Part shown: in pieces, positions 7,957-16,387 of the stretch
Layout: the number at the start of each line of letters is the position of its first letter
How positions within the stretch are numbered: the first letter of the stretch is position 1
Source: CAWUIO01 sp963922455
GTDB taxonomy: Bacteria; Bacteroidota; Bacteroidia; Cytophagales; Microscillaceae
Assembly (NCBI GenBank): GCA_963922455.1
Contig: CAWUIO010000104.1
Coordinates: 1 to 22,755, forward strand
DNA length: 22,755 nucleotides
Reading direction: 5' to 3'
Made by a program: the position numbers and the translations under genes
The notes under the pieces: generated by a model
Told to the model about the DNA's origin: nothing
Database searches by the model: none
What the model saw: only the letters and a program-made list of their open reading frames with translations

Positions 7957-9294
7957 ATGAGTACAGAGCTTCAAGAAAATGCAGTCACCCATCGCCTCGA
8001 TAAAATGCGGAAGCAATGGCATGATTTTAGGCAAAAGCCGGAAACTCAAGTATACATTTGGTCTGTGATTCAGGATGAGCTGAGCATGGTAGACGCTTTT
8101 GTCCACTATGAAAACTCCGAATACGGGGCCACCCCCGATTATATCTTTTCTTTTAATACCAACTTTAGTGACTCGGAAACCTACCACCAAAACTTGGTAT
8201 CCCAATTCCGGACCTACGTGGAGGAAAAAGACGAAGAAGGAAACCATGTCCTGCAAGCCCAAGGCGTAGATACCCATTTTAATTACCCCACAGACTTCAA
8301 AAGCCCGGACAGCATCATAACTTTATGGGAAGAACTGGCCTTAGGCCTCAAAAAAATAGGCCTACCCGGAAATTTGGTCATCCGGCTTCAACCCGAGCAA
8401 ATAGCCTCTTTCAAGCTATGGCAAACGTGGTGGGATAAGCTGATTGGAGAAGGCATACCCCAGCATCTTTGCTTTTTACTGGTAGAATCTCCAGACTACC
8501 CGGCTTATGATCATTGGGTAGACACCTATCCTGCTACCGTCAAACGGATAACCGCTGACCTGGATATGATTGGAGCCATGGAAGAGCTCGCCTCCGAAGG
8601 GGATATGACCGATCCTGGGGTACAGTTTCGGCTCTTATTTCTAGAGTTAGGCAAGGCCTCCGGCCAGCAAGACTTTGAAGAAGTAGAAAGAATAGGGCAA
8701 AAAGCCTTTCACCTGGCCCAAGCACAAGTGGGCTGGGAACATCTGCAAATTGCCGTTTTGGAAGCGATGGCCAGTGCTTACTTAGCCGCAAAAAACCTCA
8801 AACGAGCCTTGCTTTACAATGAGAAATCTCTTGAAATTGCCCTAGCTGCGTACGATGACGAGCTGGAGGCGGCCCCGGTGCTCCTTGCCCAAACCCATAT
8901 GTTCAAAGCCTCTACCTTGATGATGAAAGGGGACTTTGAAGCTGCCGCACAGACCTACGAAGCTACCATCCCTTTTCTAGGCCAAGATCCTAAGACTTAT
9001 TTTAATAAGTTAGAAGCTTGGCGTATGGCTGGTTTAGCTTACGAGAAAGACAAGCAAAACCGAAAAGCCTGGGCTTGTAACCTGGAGGCTTTACATACTG
9101 CCTCCGAAATAGCCGAAACAATGCCCGAGGCAAGCCCACCCGAAGCTTCTCCATTAGTCCATACGCCCTTACATTGTGTGGGGCAAGCCTTACTCCGGTT
9201 AATGGAAAACTTGGGGCATTACGAATATGAAGAAACAATTCAGGAACAACTAAACCATTTTGTAGGACCCAACTGGCAAGAAAAACCATGCTAG
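7957..9294 (+). CDS. TPR-like protein, candidate adaptor/chaperone for the PAAR-Rhs effector
   Basis: Cytoplasmic-looking protein of 445 aa without signal peptide. Residues 1 to about 220 form an unrecognised mixed domain (PDYIFSFNTNF, LWEELALGLKKIGLPGNLVIRL, LCFLLVESPDYPAYD). Residues about 225-400 are a run of helix pairs resembling tetratricopeptide repeats, with A-x-x-Y and G-D-F-E-x-A-A-x-x-Y patterns (ASAYLAAKNLKRALLYNEKSLEIA; MMKGDFEAAAQTYEATIPF; AGLAYEKDKQNRKAWACN). Its stop overlaps the start of the PAAR-Rhs gene by seven bases (ATGCTAG), so translation is coupled. Known T6SS Rhs proteins often need a dedicated upstream chaperone (EagR, DUF1795, in Proteobacteria). This protein does not resemble EagR but holds the same genetic position. 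Effector loading is inference from context; the TPR-like call is moderately sure. Confidence 0.75.
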   Translation: MSTELQENAVTHRLDKMRKQWHDFRQKPETQVYIWSVIQDELSMVDAFVHYENSEYGATPDYIFSFNTNFSDSETYHQNLVSQFRTYVEEKDEEGNHVLQAQGVDTHFNYPTDFKSPDSIITLWEELALGLKKIGLPGNLVIRLQPEQIASFKLWQTWWDKLIGEGIPQHLCFLLVESPDYPAYDHWVDTYPATVKRITADLDMIGAMEELASEGDMTDPGVQFRLLFLELGKASGQQDFEEVERIGQKAFHLAQAQVGWEHLQIAVLEAMASAYLAAKNLKRALLYNEKSLEIALAAYDDELEAAPVLLAQTHMFKASTLMMKGDFEAAAQTYEATIPFLGQDPKTYFNKLEAWRMAGLAYEKDKQNRKAWACNLEALHTASEIAETMPEASPPEASPLVHTPLHCVGQALLRLMENLGHYEYEETIQEQLNHFVGPNWQEKPC

Positions 9295-12200
9295 CCGCCA
9301 AACATTTTGATATTGTTATGGGTATAGACGTCCACCTGGTGATTATTCCACCAGCGACGGCCCCTATTCCCATGCCCCATCCATTCATCGGGATGGTTTT
9401 TGATCCCATAGAGTTAATTCCTCATCCCTTTACGGAAGCTACTGTCTATGTCAATGGCATACCCCGGGCCCAGGCGGGTACGGGAGGTAAAAATGTGCCT
9501 AGCCATATCCCTATGGGGGCCAACTTTGCCACTCCTCCCTTGGTGGCCAACGAAGGCGAGATGTTTATGGGCAGCAACTCCGTCCTGGCCGAAGGAGAAC
9601 CCTTCACCTACCTCGGCCTGCCCGTCTTGACTTGTAGTGACATCGGCGCCCCCTCTCCTCCCAGGGCCAAAAAACCGGATAGCGGAAAGACGATTTCTCT
9701 GCCCACCTCGGTCGTGCTAGCTATTCCAATGGGCTACCCGGTCTTGGTTGGGGGAACCCCTACCATCTCCCTGATGGGGATGGCCTTCAAGTTTGGCCTA
9801 AGTGTCCTAAAAAAACTGGGGGGCCGCTTCCGCAAATGGCAAAAAAACAGCGATGCCTGGAAAAACCTTTCCAAAAAGGTCCACGACCTAGGCGAAAAAG
9901 CCTTTAAAAAAGCCCCAGACAACCTTCGGAATAAAATGCACCGGGCCATCTGTGCCGTCACGGGACACCCTGTGGACATTGCCACGGGCAAAGTCTTCAC
10001 CGAACACACCGATTTTGAGCTGCCTGGCCCTATCCCCCTCAAATGGGAACGGGTATGGTATTCTACTTCCAGCTATCAAGGCGGTTTGGGACATGGCTGG
10101 CACCATCCATACGACATGTACCTCCATCTCCTGCCCCATACGGACTCTCTGGAAAGAAAAACCCTGGTGCTGCGCTTAGCCGATGGCCGAAGTATCGTCT
10201 TCCCTCAGTTGGAGATAGGTGAAGGGTCTTATAACTTACAAGAAAGACTAAGCCTTCAACGGGATGAGGAGGGATATGTCTTGAAAGACAAGGATAATCT
10301 ATCCTACTACTTTCATCCAATCAAGCATTACAACTCCCAGCAAAAACTTCAAAGCATCCGCAACCTAAGCGGACAGTCTATTCGCTTCTCCTATGATGCC
10401 GAGGGTGATTTACAGGAAATACAAGACAGTGCCGGACGTATCCTGCAAGTCCACACCAATTTTGCCGGAAAGATCACCCAGATACTTGCCCCTCACCCGG
10501 AAAAGCCCGGGGAGATTTTTCCCCTCGTACGCTACCAGTACAATGAAATGGGAGACCTAGTGGAAGTCCTGGATGCCCTGGACCAATCCTTTTATTATAC
10601 CTACCAAAACCACCTCCTGGTTAAGGAGACCAATCGCAATGGTTTAAGTTTTTACTTTGAGTACGATGGAGATAATCAGGATGCTTATTGTACCCGGACT
10701 TGGGGCGATGGAGGGATTTATGACCATAAACTTGTTTACAACCGGGAGGAAAAATATACCATCGTAGAAAACTCCCTAGGACACATTACATACTACTATT
10801 GGAATGATGATGGACTGGTATTCAAAGAAGTAGGCCCTGAAGGTCACGAGAAGCTTACCCGATATGGTAGTTACTGCCAGGTACTCCAGGAAGTGGATGA
10901 ACTGGGGCAAAGCACCCGCTATGAATACGATGAGCGGGGCAACCGCACCCGTATCATCAAAGCCGACAATACCCAAATCAATCTCCAATACGATGGAAAA
11001 GGGAACCTAAGCCGCTTTCAAAATGAAATGCAAGCTTCTTGGACATTTAGCTACAATGAGCAAGGACAATTAATCGAGCGCGGCGACCCCGAAGGAAATT
11101 ATACCCGCTATGCTTATGAGGATGGGCAATTGGTGCAAGTGATAGACCCTCTCTCAAACCAATCCACCCTGCACTATGACGAACACTACAACTTGGTGAA
11201 GGTAATTGGAGCCAATGGAGCAGAAAGCCAATGGAAATACGACTCATTAGGCAACTGTATAGCTGCGATTGACCCCAAAGGAAACCGCCAAGTGCGAAAA
11301 TTTGACTTATTAGGACGGATTACTGAACTCAAAGAACCGGATGGCAACCTAAGGCAGCTCCAATACGATGGAGAGGGCCACGTGGCCTGGGCCAAAGACG
11401 AGCAACACGAAGTGCATTTTGCCTATCAGGGGATGGGCCGCTTATCTAGCCGAAAAGAAGCCGGGACGGAAGTGAAATTTCTCTACGATACCGAAGAAGA
11501 CCTGATTGGGATTAAAAATGAAGAAGGCTCCCTTTATTCTTTTTTATTAGACCACCAAGGGCGGGTGATCAAAGAATCGGGTTTTGATGGCCTCACCCGC
11601 TATTATTTCCGGGATGCGGGAGGAAGGGTACAAAGAGTAGAACGGCCCGGAGGGCTGGAAACCCACTATGTATATGACAAAATAGGAAGGGTAAAACGTG
11701 TACAACATTCGGATGGTACAGGGGAATACTACCAATACCGGGCGGATGGGGAATTGCTAGTAGCTGAAAACGAACATGGCCTGATTAGCTTTGAGCGGGA
11801 TACCTTGGGAAGGGTTTTGAAAGAAAGGCAAAATGGGGTAGAAGTTTGCTCAGAGTATAATGCCTTGGGGCAAAAGACTTGGTTAAGCTCTTCGCTGGGC
11901 ACCTATGTCAATTTTGACCGGGATGTATGGGGAGACCTTGCCCAAATAAAAGCCTGGGAGGATAAAGATATTTCTACCTATGCCCCCAGTCAGTTCCAAG
12001 CCCCGGAGGATTGGTTGATGCAGACCCAAAACGATCTCTTGGGCTTGGAGTTGGAGCGGATATTGCCCGGAGGGGTAAAGTGTCGCTGGGAAAGAGATAA
12101 ATTAGGAAGGCCCTTAGAGCAAAAGCTGTCTCATAAAAGCCAAAAGGGACCCTCCATAACACGGAAGCGCCAATACACCTGGGGAAGCAATGAGCGGCTC

Positions 12201-13466
12201 CGGCAGATCTTGGACTCAAGCCAGGGATTGACCCAGTTTGAGCACGATGTTTTGGGTAATCTCTCGGCCGCCCAATATGGCGATGGCAGCACAGAATACC
12301 GCATGCCCGATGTTGTAGGTAATCTTTTCAAAAGTAAGGATCGGAAGGGCCGAAAATATAATGAAGCTGGGGCTTTGCTGGAAGCCGAAGGAACAAAGTT
12401 CCGCTATGATGGGGAAGGTAACCTAATTGAGAAAAAAACCAAAAAAGGAGAAACTTGGAAATACCAGTGGAATGCCTCGGGCATGCTGGCAAAAGTAGTC
12501 CGGCCTGACCATCAAGAAGTTACCTTTACCTATGATGCCCTGGGCAGGCGGCTCAGTAAGACATTTAGAAACAAAACCACCCATTGGGCCTGGGACGGCA
12601 ATAATCCCCTCCACGAGTGGACGGAGGAAAAAGTTAAGACTAGGGTCTATGCCGATGATGATATACAGGCAGCACTACTGCGCAAAGAAGACCTCAAAGA
12701 CCTGAGCACCTGGCTCTTTGAGCCGGAGGGTTACGCGCCCCTGGCCAAGTTTACCGAAAACCATCAGTACAGCATTGTCCCTGACCACTTGGGCACGCCC
12801 CTCAGTATGTTTGATGAGCAAGGCACCGAAGTCTGGAACCGGGAGTTGAGTATCTACGGAAAAGTGCGTAAATTAAAGGGCTGGCGAGAGGCTTGCCCTT
12901 TTATGTACCCGGGGCAGTATGAAGATTTGGAGACGGGGCTGTACTATAATAGGTTTAGGTATTATGATCCGGAGATGGGGGGGTATGTGAGTCAAGACCC
13001 GATTGGGCTGGCGGGGGGGAATCCAACGATTTATGGGTATGTGAAAGATGTGAATGGTTGGGTGGATGTTTTTGGGCTAAGTTGTAAGTTGAAAGGTACA
13101 GATAAACTTGACGATTTGACGATAACCCCTCACTACAAAGGACAGCCACAGGGAGGTTTGACACAAGCCTTCACGATCAAAAACGATGTTTTTCATATTG
13201 ATGGTAAACCTGCCAATTTTGATGGAGATTTTGTAATTAAATCTGACGGTAGTATGATTTTGGGAAAAGGACATTATCATCTGTCTAGTAGTGCTGATAC
13301 TGTGAAAGGTGCTGGCCAGATAGGTATTGATAATGGAAAGATAACATATTTAGACAATCAGTCAGGTCATTACCTTCCAGAAATTAAGCAGACAGCATCT
13401 ATGGCAAATGTTTTCAAAGAAAATAATCTAATAGGTGAAGGATTTCAAATATTTAAACTTCATTAA
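9288..13466 (+). CDS. PAAR-Rhs polymorphic toxin, T6SS effector with tip CT1
   Basis: A 1392-residue effector. Residues about 1-150 form a PAAR-like domain that would cap the VgrG spike (PHPFIGMVFDP, VNGIPRAQAGT, NEGEMFMGSNSV, GLPVLTCSDIG). The RHS entry motif GHPVDIATGKVF begins near 226, followed by ELPGPIPLKWERVWYS. YD repeats run from about 330 to 1150 and should build the cocoon that houses the toxin. The conserved end has YPGQYEDLETGLYYNRFRYY, then DPIGL (1237-1241), where Rhs proteins self-cleave, and VFGLS (1261-1265). The last ~127 residues are the toxin tip, abruptly more AT-rich than the core. The tip carries GHYHLSSS and a NQSGHYLP motif; I cannot name its activity. The start ATG at 9288 overlaps the adaptor stop. 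The immunity gene abuts the stop. It is the only complete Rhs gene here. Confidence 0.93.
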   Translation: MLAAKHFDIVMGIDVHLVIIPPATAPIPMPHPFIGMVFDPIELIPHPFTEATVYVNGIPRAQAGTGGKNVPSHIPMGANFATPPLVANEGEMFMGSNSVLAEGEPFTYLGLPVLTCSDIGAPSPPRAKKPDSGKTISLPTSVVLAIPMGYPVLVGGTPTISLMGMAFKFGLSVLKKLGGRFRKWQKNSDAWKNLSKKVHDLGEKAFKKAPDNLRNKMHRAICAVTGHPVDIATGKVFTEHTDFELPGPIPLKWERVWYSTSSYQGGLGHGWHHPYDMYLHLLPHTDSLERKTLVLRLADGRSIVFPQLEIGEGSYNLQERLSLQRDEEGYVLKDKDNLSYYFHPIKHYNSQQKLQSIRNLSGQSIRFSYDAEGDLQEIQDSAGRILQVHTNFAGKITQILAPHPEKPGEIFPLVRYQYNEMGDLVEVLDALDQSFYYTYQNHLLVKETNRNGLSFYFEYDGDNQDAYCTRTWGDGGIYDHKLVYNREEKYTIVENSLGHITYYYWNDDGLVFKEVGPEGHEKLTRYGSYCQVLQEVDELGQSTRYEYDERGNRTRIIKADNTQINLQYDGKGNLSRFQNEMQASWTFSYNEQGQLIERGDPEGNYTRYAYEDGQLVQVIDPLSNQSTLHYDEHYNLVKVIGANGAESQWKYDSLGNCIAAIDPKGNRQVRKFDLLGRITELKEPDGNLRQLQYDGEGHVAWAKDEQHEVHFAYQGMGRLSSRKEAGTEVKFLYDTEEDLIGIKNEEGSLYSFLLDHQGRVIKESGFDGLTRYYFRDAGGRVQRVERPGGLETHYVYDKIGRVKRVQHSDGTGEYYQYRADGELLVAENEHGLISFERDTLGRVLKERQNGVEVCSEYNALGQKTWLSSSLGTYVNFDRDVWGDLAQIKAWEDKDISTYAPSQFQAPEDWLMQTQNDLLGLELERILPGGVKCRWERDKLGRPLEQKLSHKSQKGPSITRKRQYTWGSNERLRQILDSSQGLTQFEHDVLGNLSAAQYGDGSTEYRMPDVVGNLFKSKDRKGRKYNEAGALLEAEGTKFRYDGEGNLIEKKTKKGETWKYQWNASGMLAKVVRPDHQEVTFTYDALGRRLSKTFRNKTTHWAWDGNNPLHEWTEEKVKTRVYADDDIQAALLRKEDLKDLSTWLFEPEGYAPLAKFTENHQYSIVPDHLGTPLSMFDEQGTEVWNRELSIYGKVRKLKGWREACPFMYPGQYEDLETGLYYNRFRYYDPEMGGYVSQDPIGLAGGNPTIYGYVKDVNGWVDVFGLSCKLKGTDKLDDLTITPHYKGQPQGGLTQAFTIKNDVFHIDGKPANFDGDFVIKSDGSMILGKGHYHLSSSADTVKGAGQIGIDNGKITYLDNQSGHYLPEIKQTASMANVFKENNLIGEGFQIFKLH

Positions 13467-13949
13467 ATGTTAACTTTCAAAGATGAAGTAGATAGGATAC
13501 TAAAAGATTATCCTGATGACTACGTTAAAGAACTCTCACATTTGATTAGGAGACAGGATCAAGATAATGATTACATTTTTCTAGGTTTTTGTTTAGGATA
13601 TCTACCGTATTCAATAATTGAAGAAATACTATTGTATAACTATACATTGTTGGATAGTTATAAAAAGGATGATTGGATAAAACTAATTTACAATATAGAA
13701 TGCAATCCTGCTCACGGTAAAAATGCCTTACGTAAGTTTTTACAATTTCATACGATGTTTTCAGATGATTATTTGTCTCTAATAGGTTTAGAATCGGATA
13801 AGAAAGGCTCTAAACAGAGTGAAAGCATACAATCAGAATATCTAATTTCCGCTTTGACAAGAGATAATCCACGCGTCCAGAGATTATACAGGCGATTAGG
13901 ACTTTCAGATAAGGATATACAAAGAATCCATTCAATGGCGGGTAAATAG
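13467..13949 (+). CDS. Presumed immunity protein to Rhs tip CT1, 160 aa
   Basis: The ATG follows the Rhs TAA with no gap, the classic toxin-immunity arrangement. The protein is small, acidic to neutral, helical and soluble, with no signal peptide, which fits neutralising a toxin in the cytoplasm. It begins MLTFKDEVDRILKDYPDDYV; the C-terminal third is basic (RDNPRVQRLYRRLGLSDKDI). The base composition is AT-rich like the toxin tip and unlike the Rhs core, as expected if tip and immunity gene travel together. No family recognised; the role rests on position alone. Confidence 0.7.
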   Translation: MLTFKDEVDRILKDYPDDYVKELSHLIRRQDQDNDYIFLGFCLGYLPYSIIEEILLYNYTLLDSYKKDDWIKLIYNIECNPAHGKNALRKFLQFHTMFSDDYLSLIGLESDKKGSKQSESIQSEYLISALTRDNPRVQRLYRRLGLSDKDIQRIHSMAGK

Positions 13950-13968
13950 TTGCCCCTCCCCCATTGTG

Positions 13969-14070
13969 GTGGAGTGTTCTCCACTAGCACGCGTATGTCA
14001 AAATATTAAAAAATAGTGCTGCCGCGCGTTTGCAAAACGCGTGCCTACTGGTGGGTCGTCTGTGACGACC
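13969..14070. repeat. Cluster of three small hairpins between cassette 1 and cassette 2
   Basis: GTGGAG/CTCCAC (13969-13984, loop TGTT), CGCGTTT/AAACGCG (14025-14041, loop GCA) and GGTCGTC/GACGACC (14054-14070, loop TGT) are perfect stems. The cluster starts just after the CT1 immunity stop, and the word CCCCCATTGTGG before it matches the start of the repeats at 15410 and 16240. It could end transcription or be a junction element of the cassette array. Confidence 0.5.
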
Positions 14071-14113
14071 TTACGGAGGGTTAGCTGAGAAGCAGCGTAT
14101 CTTTTCTCGCCGG

Positions 14114-15028
14114 TGCCCTGCTGGAAGCCGAAGGCATAAAGTACCAATAGTCTACGCCGATGACCACATCCAGGCCGGGTTGCTGAAGCGGGAAGACCTA
14201 AAAAACCTCACCACCTGGCTCTTTGAGCCGGAGAGCTTCACCCCGGTGGCCAAGCTCACCCCCTACAACACCTACTCCATCGTGCCCGACCACCTGGGCA
14301 CCCCGCTGCTGATGTACAACCCGGAGGGAGAAGAAGTTTGGAACCGTGAGTTGAGCATCTACGGAAAAGTGCGTAAATTAAAGGGGTGGCGAGAGGCTTG
14401 CCCTTTTATGTACCCGGGGCAGTATGAGGATTTGGAGACGGGGCTGTGCTATAATAGATTTAGGTATTATGACCCCGAATCAGGGGGGTATATTTCGCAG
14501 GATCCGATTGGGTTGGTAGGTGGGGCATCTTTGTATGGGTATGTTCACGACGCTAACTCCTACATAGACATTTTTGGTCTGAGTTCTCATGCTTGTTCCA
14601 ATGCTGATGATGCAGCGAGGAGAGTTTTACCAAATGCAAATAAATTATCCATTAAACATAATCGGGAGTTTGGAGGCTTTATCTATGAGTCAAACGGTAA
14701 GTATTTTGCCACCAAGCCAATACCTGGCAGTAGCGATAAATTCAAACCAGCGGATGCGCTTCCTCAAGTACCAAAAGATGCAAATATTGTTGGGGATTAC
14801 CATACACACGGAGATTATTCAAAAAAAGTAGGCCCAGTTGGGAAGGAAAAGATAGTAAGAACCATAAAAAGTGAGGACATGCTTAATAGTGATGAATTTT
14901 CGTTAAGTGACAGAATGTTTAATATGAATATGGCTAATACTACTGGTAACTCCAATTATTCATCTTATCTGGGAACTCCCAGTGGACAGTTCAAAAAACT
15001 TCACTCAGGTATGGTATCAACATTATAA
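14114..15028 (+). CDS. Orphan Rhs 3' end with tip CT2, DUF4329/JAB-like toxin; no core or start of its own
   Basis: Bases 14114-14142 match the Rhs core segment ending in GALLEAEG, then jump, out of frame, into a later core segment VYADDHIQAG. About 90 codons of core are missing between them. The frame is open from there to 15028; the first possible start is TTG at 14180, giving 282 aa. In that numbering DPIGL is at 108-112 and IFGLS at 131-135, and the tip is residues 136-282. The tip has REFGGFIYE, then YHTHG (HTH at 208-210) and SLSD (241-244), then SSYLGTPSGQ. This matches the DUF4329 pattern, a JAB/MPN-like metallo-fold with H-x-H and S-x-x-D, here with a long insert between the motifs. 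Probably not expressed until recombined onto a core. Confidence 0.75.
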   Translation, partial: CPAGSRRHKVPIVYADDHIQAGLLKREDLKNLTTWLFEPESFTPVAKLTPYNTYSIVPDHLGTPLLMYNPEGEEVWNRELSIYGKVRKLKGWREACPFMYPGQYEDLETGLCYNRFRYYDPESGGYISQDPIGLVGGASLYGYVHDANSYIDIFGLSSHACSNADDAARRVLPNANKLSIKHNREFGGFIYESNGKYFATKPIPGSSDKFKPADALPQVPKDANIVGDYHTHGDYSKKVGPVGKEKIVRTIKSEDMLNSDEFSLSDRMFNMNMANTTGNSNYSSYLGTPSGQFKKLHSGMVSTL

Positions 15029-15038
15029 TAAAATCAAC

Positions 15039-15371
15039 ATGGAATATACAGATCATAGATTTCCTTCTGATGTACAGATAACAGGAGATGTCTATCTGGT
15101 AATGCAAAAGGCCTATAGTGAGTTTATCAATCATTTTGGAAAAAAATATGCATTTGAAAATTTTAAATACTCAATGTTTGTAACAAAATATGAACAAAAT
15201 GGAGGATATTGGGTAGTTTCTATTATGCCTGAAATGGGGGGTAAAATGGAGGACTGGTATTTCGGCAGTGATCGTGATGAGGAAACAGGTGAATATCCTA
15301 ACGGAGGATCAATGACTTTTTACTTTTCGCTGCATGATTTGAATTTGTTGAAGAAACATTTTATGAGGTAA
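15039..15371 (+). CDS. Presumed immunity protein to tip CT2, 110 aa
   Basis: Starts 10 bases after the CT2 stop with ATG at 15039, giving MEYTDHRFPSDVQITG. An in-frame ATG at 14982 would overlap the toxin end and add 19 residues without clear structure, so I prefer the shorter form. It is small, acidic and soluble, with a helical first half and a strand-rich second half (YWVVSIMPEMGG, GGSMTFYFSLHDL), like many small alpha+beta immunity folds. No family assigned. If the CT2 cassette is silent, this gene may still be expressed to protect against kin that carry an active copy; that is inference. Confidence 0.65.
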   Translation: MEYTDHRFPSDVQITGDVYLVMQKAYSEFINHFGKKYAFENFKYSMFVTKYEQNGGYWVVSIMPEMGGKMEDWYFGSDRDEETGEYPNGGSMTFYFSLHDLNLLKKHFMR

Positions 15372-15409
15372 TCCCCATTCTGTTCTTAGGTGCGTCAAGC
15401 GAAGCTCTA

Positions 15410-15491
15410 CCCCCGTTGTGAGGGATGTTCCGTAGGACCATCCCGAGCTTCCTCATAAATAGAAGTTCTCTGAACTTCTAGCCTTTGGCTC
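15410..15491 (+). repeat. Hairpin repeat E, copy 1
   Basis: Begins CCCCCGTTGTGAG. Two hairpins follow: GGGATG/CATCCC (15422-15444, with inner TCC/GGA pairing) and AGAAGTTC/GAACTTCT (15461-15479, loop TCT). The copy at 16240-16323 has the same layout with paired base changes in the second stem. It lies between the CT2 immunity gene and the IS982 remnant. Confidence 0.7.
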
Positions 15492-15644
15492 ATACCCGGC
15501 AAAGGAAACCAAAGCAACTAGTGAAAGCTTAAGCGTCCATTTTTTAACTAGAAAATTCAAGTTGCATGGTATGCTAAAAAGAGGAAGTCTTAGCAAAAAT
15601 AGCTAAGTTAAAGGTAACCACACCCATTGACTTAACTCATATTT

Positions 15645-16239
15645 ATGGAAGACTTCACTGTTGGAATATACTGTTTTTTTAGACGATATTCTTTTAATAA
15701 TGCAAAAACCTAATGCTCCCTCTCGCAAAATGTCAGATGCCCAAGTGCTCAGCACGGCCTTGGTAGGAGCCTATTATTTGGGAGCCAACTTAGCGGTAGC
15801 CCAGGACTATATGAAAAGTCACCACGGTTTTGAGTTTGCTCATAAATCTACCTTTAATCGCCAACTGCATCGCTTGGCCTTCACCTTGGAGATGCTTTTT
15901 GGCCAACTCGGCCAAGCCATTAAGCAACTCAATACTGAGAGTCGCTATATGATCGATAGTTTTCCGGTGGCCATTTGTCGTAATATCCGTATCAAAAGGG
16001 CTAAACTCCTGCAAGATGAGGCCTACTGTGGCGATAATGCTTCTAAACGAGAGTATTTCTAGGGCTTTAAGGTACAAGGTGATTAGCGACCCGGCAGGTA
16101 TTCCATATTACGGCCGGTTCGGTACACGATATTACTGCCTTTCAATCGATGTCCATTGATTTACCCGCTCAGAGTCAGCTCTACGCCGATAGTGCGTATA
16201 CGCACTATGAACTCGAGGACCTCTATGCCGAGTGCGAAT
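15645..16239 (+). pseudogene. Broken IS982-family transposase
   Basis: The N-terminus MEDFTV starts at ATG 15645 but is thrown out of frame by an extra T in a T-run near 15672-15680. The long middle part (15661-16062) then reads DDILLIMQKPNAP, KMSDAQVLSTALVGAYYLGANL and the catalytic-region motif SRYMIDSFPVAICRNIRIKRAKL, followed by GDNASKREYF, typical of IS982. It stops at TAG 16060-16062 where the family has Tyr, then continues with GFKVQ, a further one-base insertion, and a third frame reading GSVHDITAFQSMSIDL and QLYADSAYTHYELEDLYAEC. The C-terminus is cut off where repeat E copy 2 begins. At least three disruptions make it inactive. A short inverted repeat GAAGTCTT (15584-15591)/AAGACTTC (15649-15656) lies at the 5' side. 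Confidence 0.85.
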
Positions 16240-16323
16240 CCCCCGTTGTGAGTGGATGTTCCGTAGGATCATCCCGAACTTTTCAATAAAAGGCAGTTCT
16301 CCGAACTGCTAGCCGAAGGCTGC
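16240..16323 (+). repeat. Hairpin repeat E, copy 2
   Basis: Direct copy of the element at 15410. It starts CCCCCGTTGTGAG and contains GGATG/CATCC (16254-16274) and GCAGTTC/GAACTGC (16293-16309, loop TCC). The second stem differs from copy 1 in sequence but keeps its pairing. It truncates the IS982 remnant and precedes the third Rhs fragment. Confidence 0.7.
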
Positions 16324-16387
16324 TTGACCGCGAACCAGCCCCACCTAAGCCCCCGCTCAAAAGCCCAGTCCTGTACACTGGCAATCA

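Noticed and set aside
9734..10320. Long minus-strand frames across the Rhs gene
   Set aside because: They are shadows of the Rhs reading frame in a GC-richer stretch, with no family pattern.
14982..15038. Longer start for the CT2 immunity protein
   Set aside because: It would overlap the toxin end by 47 bases and adds 19 residues with no clear structure; the ATG at 15039 fits better.
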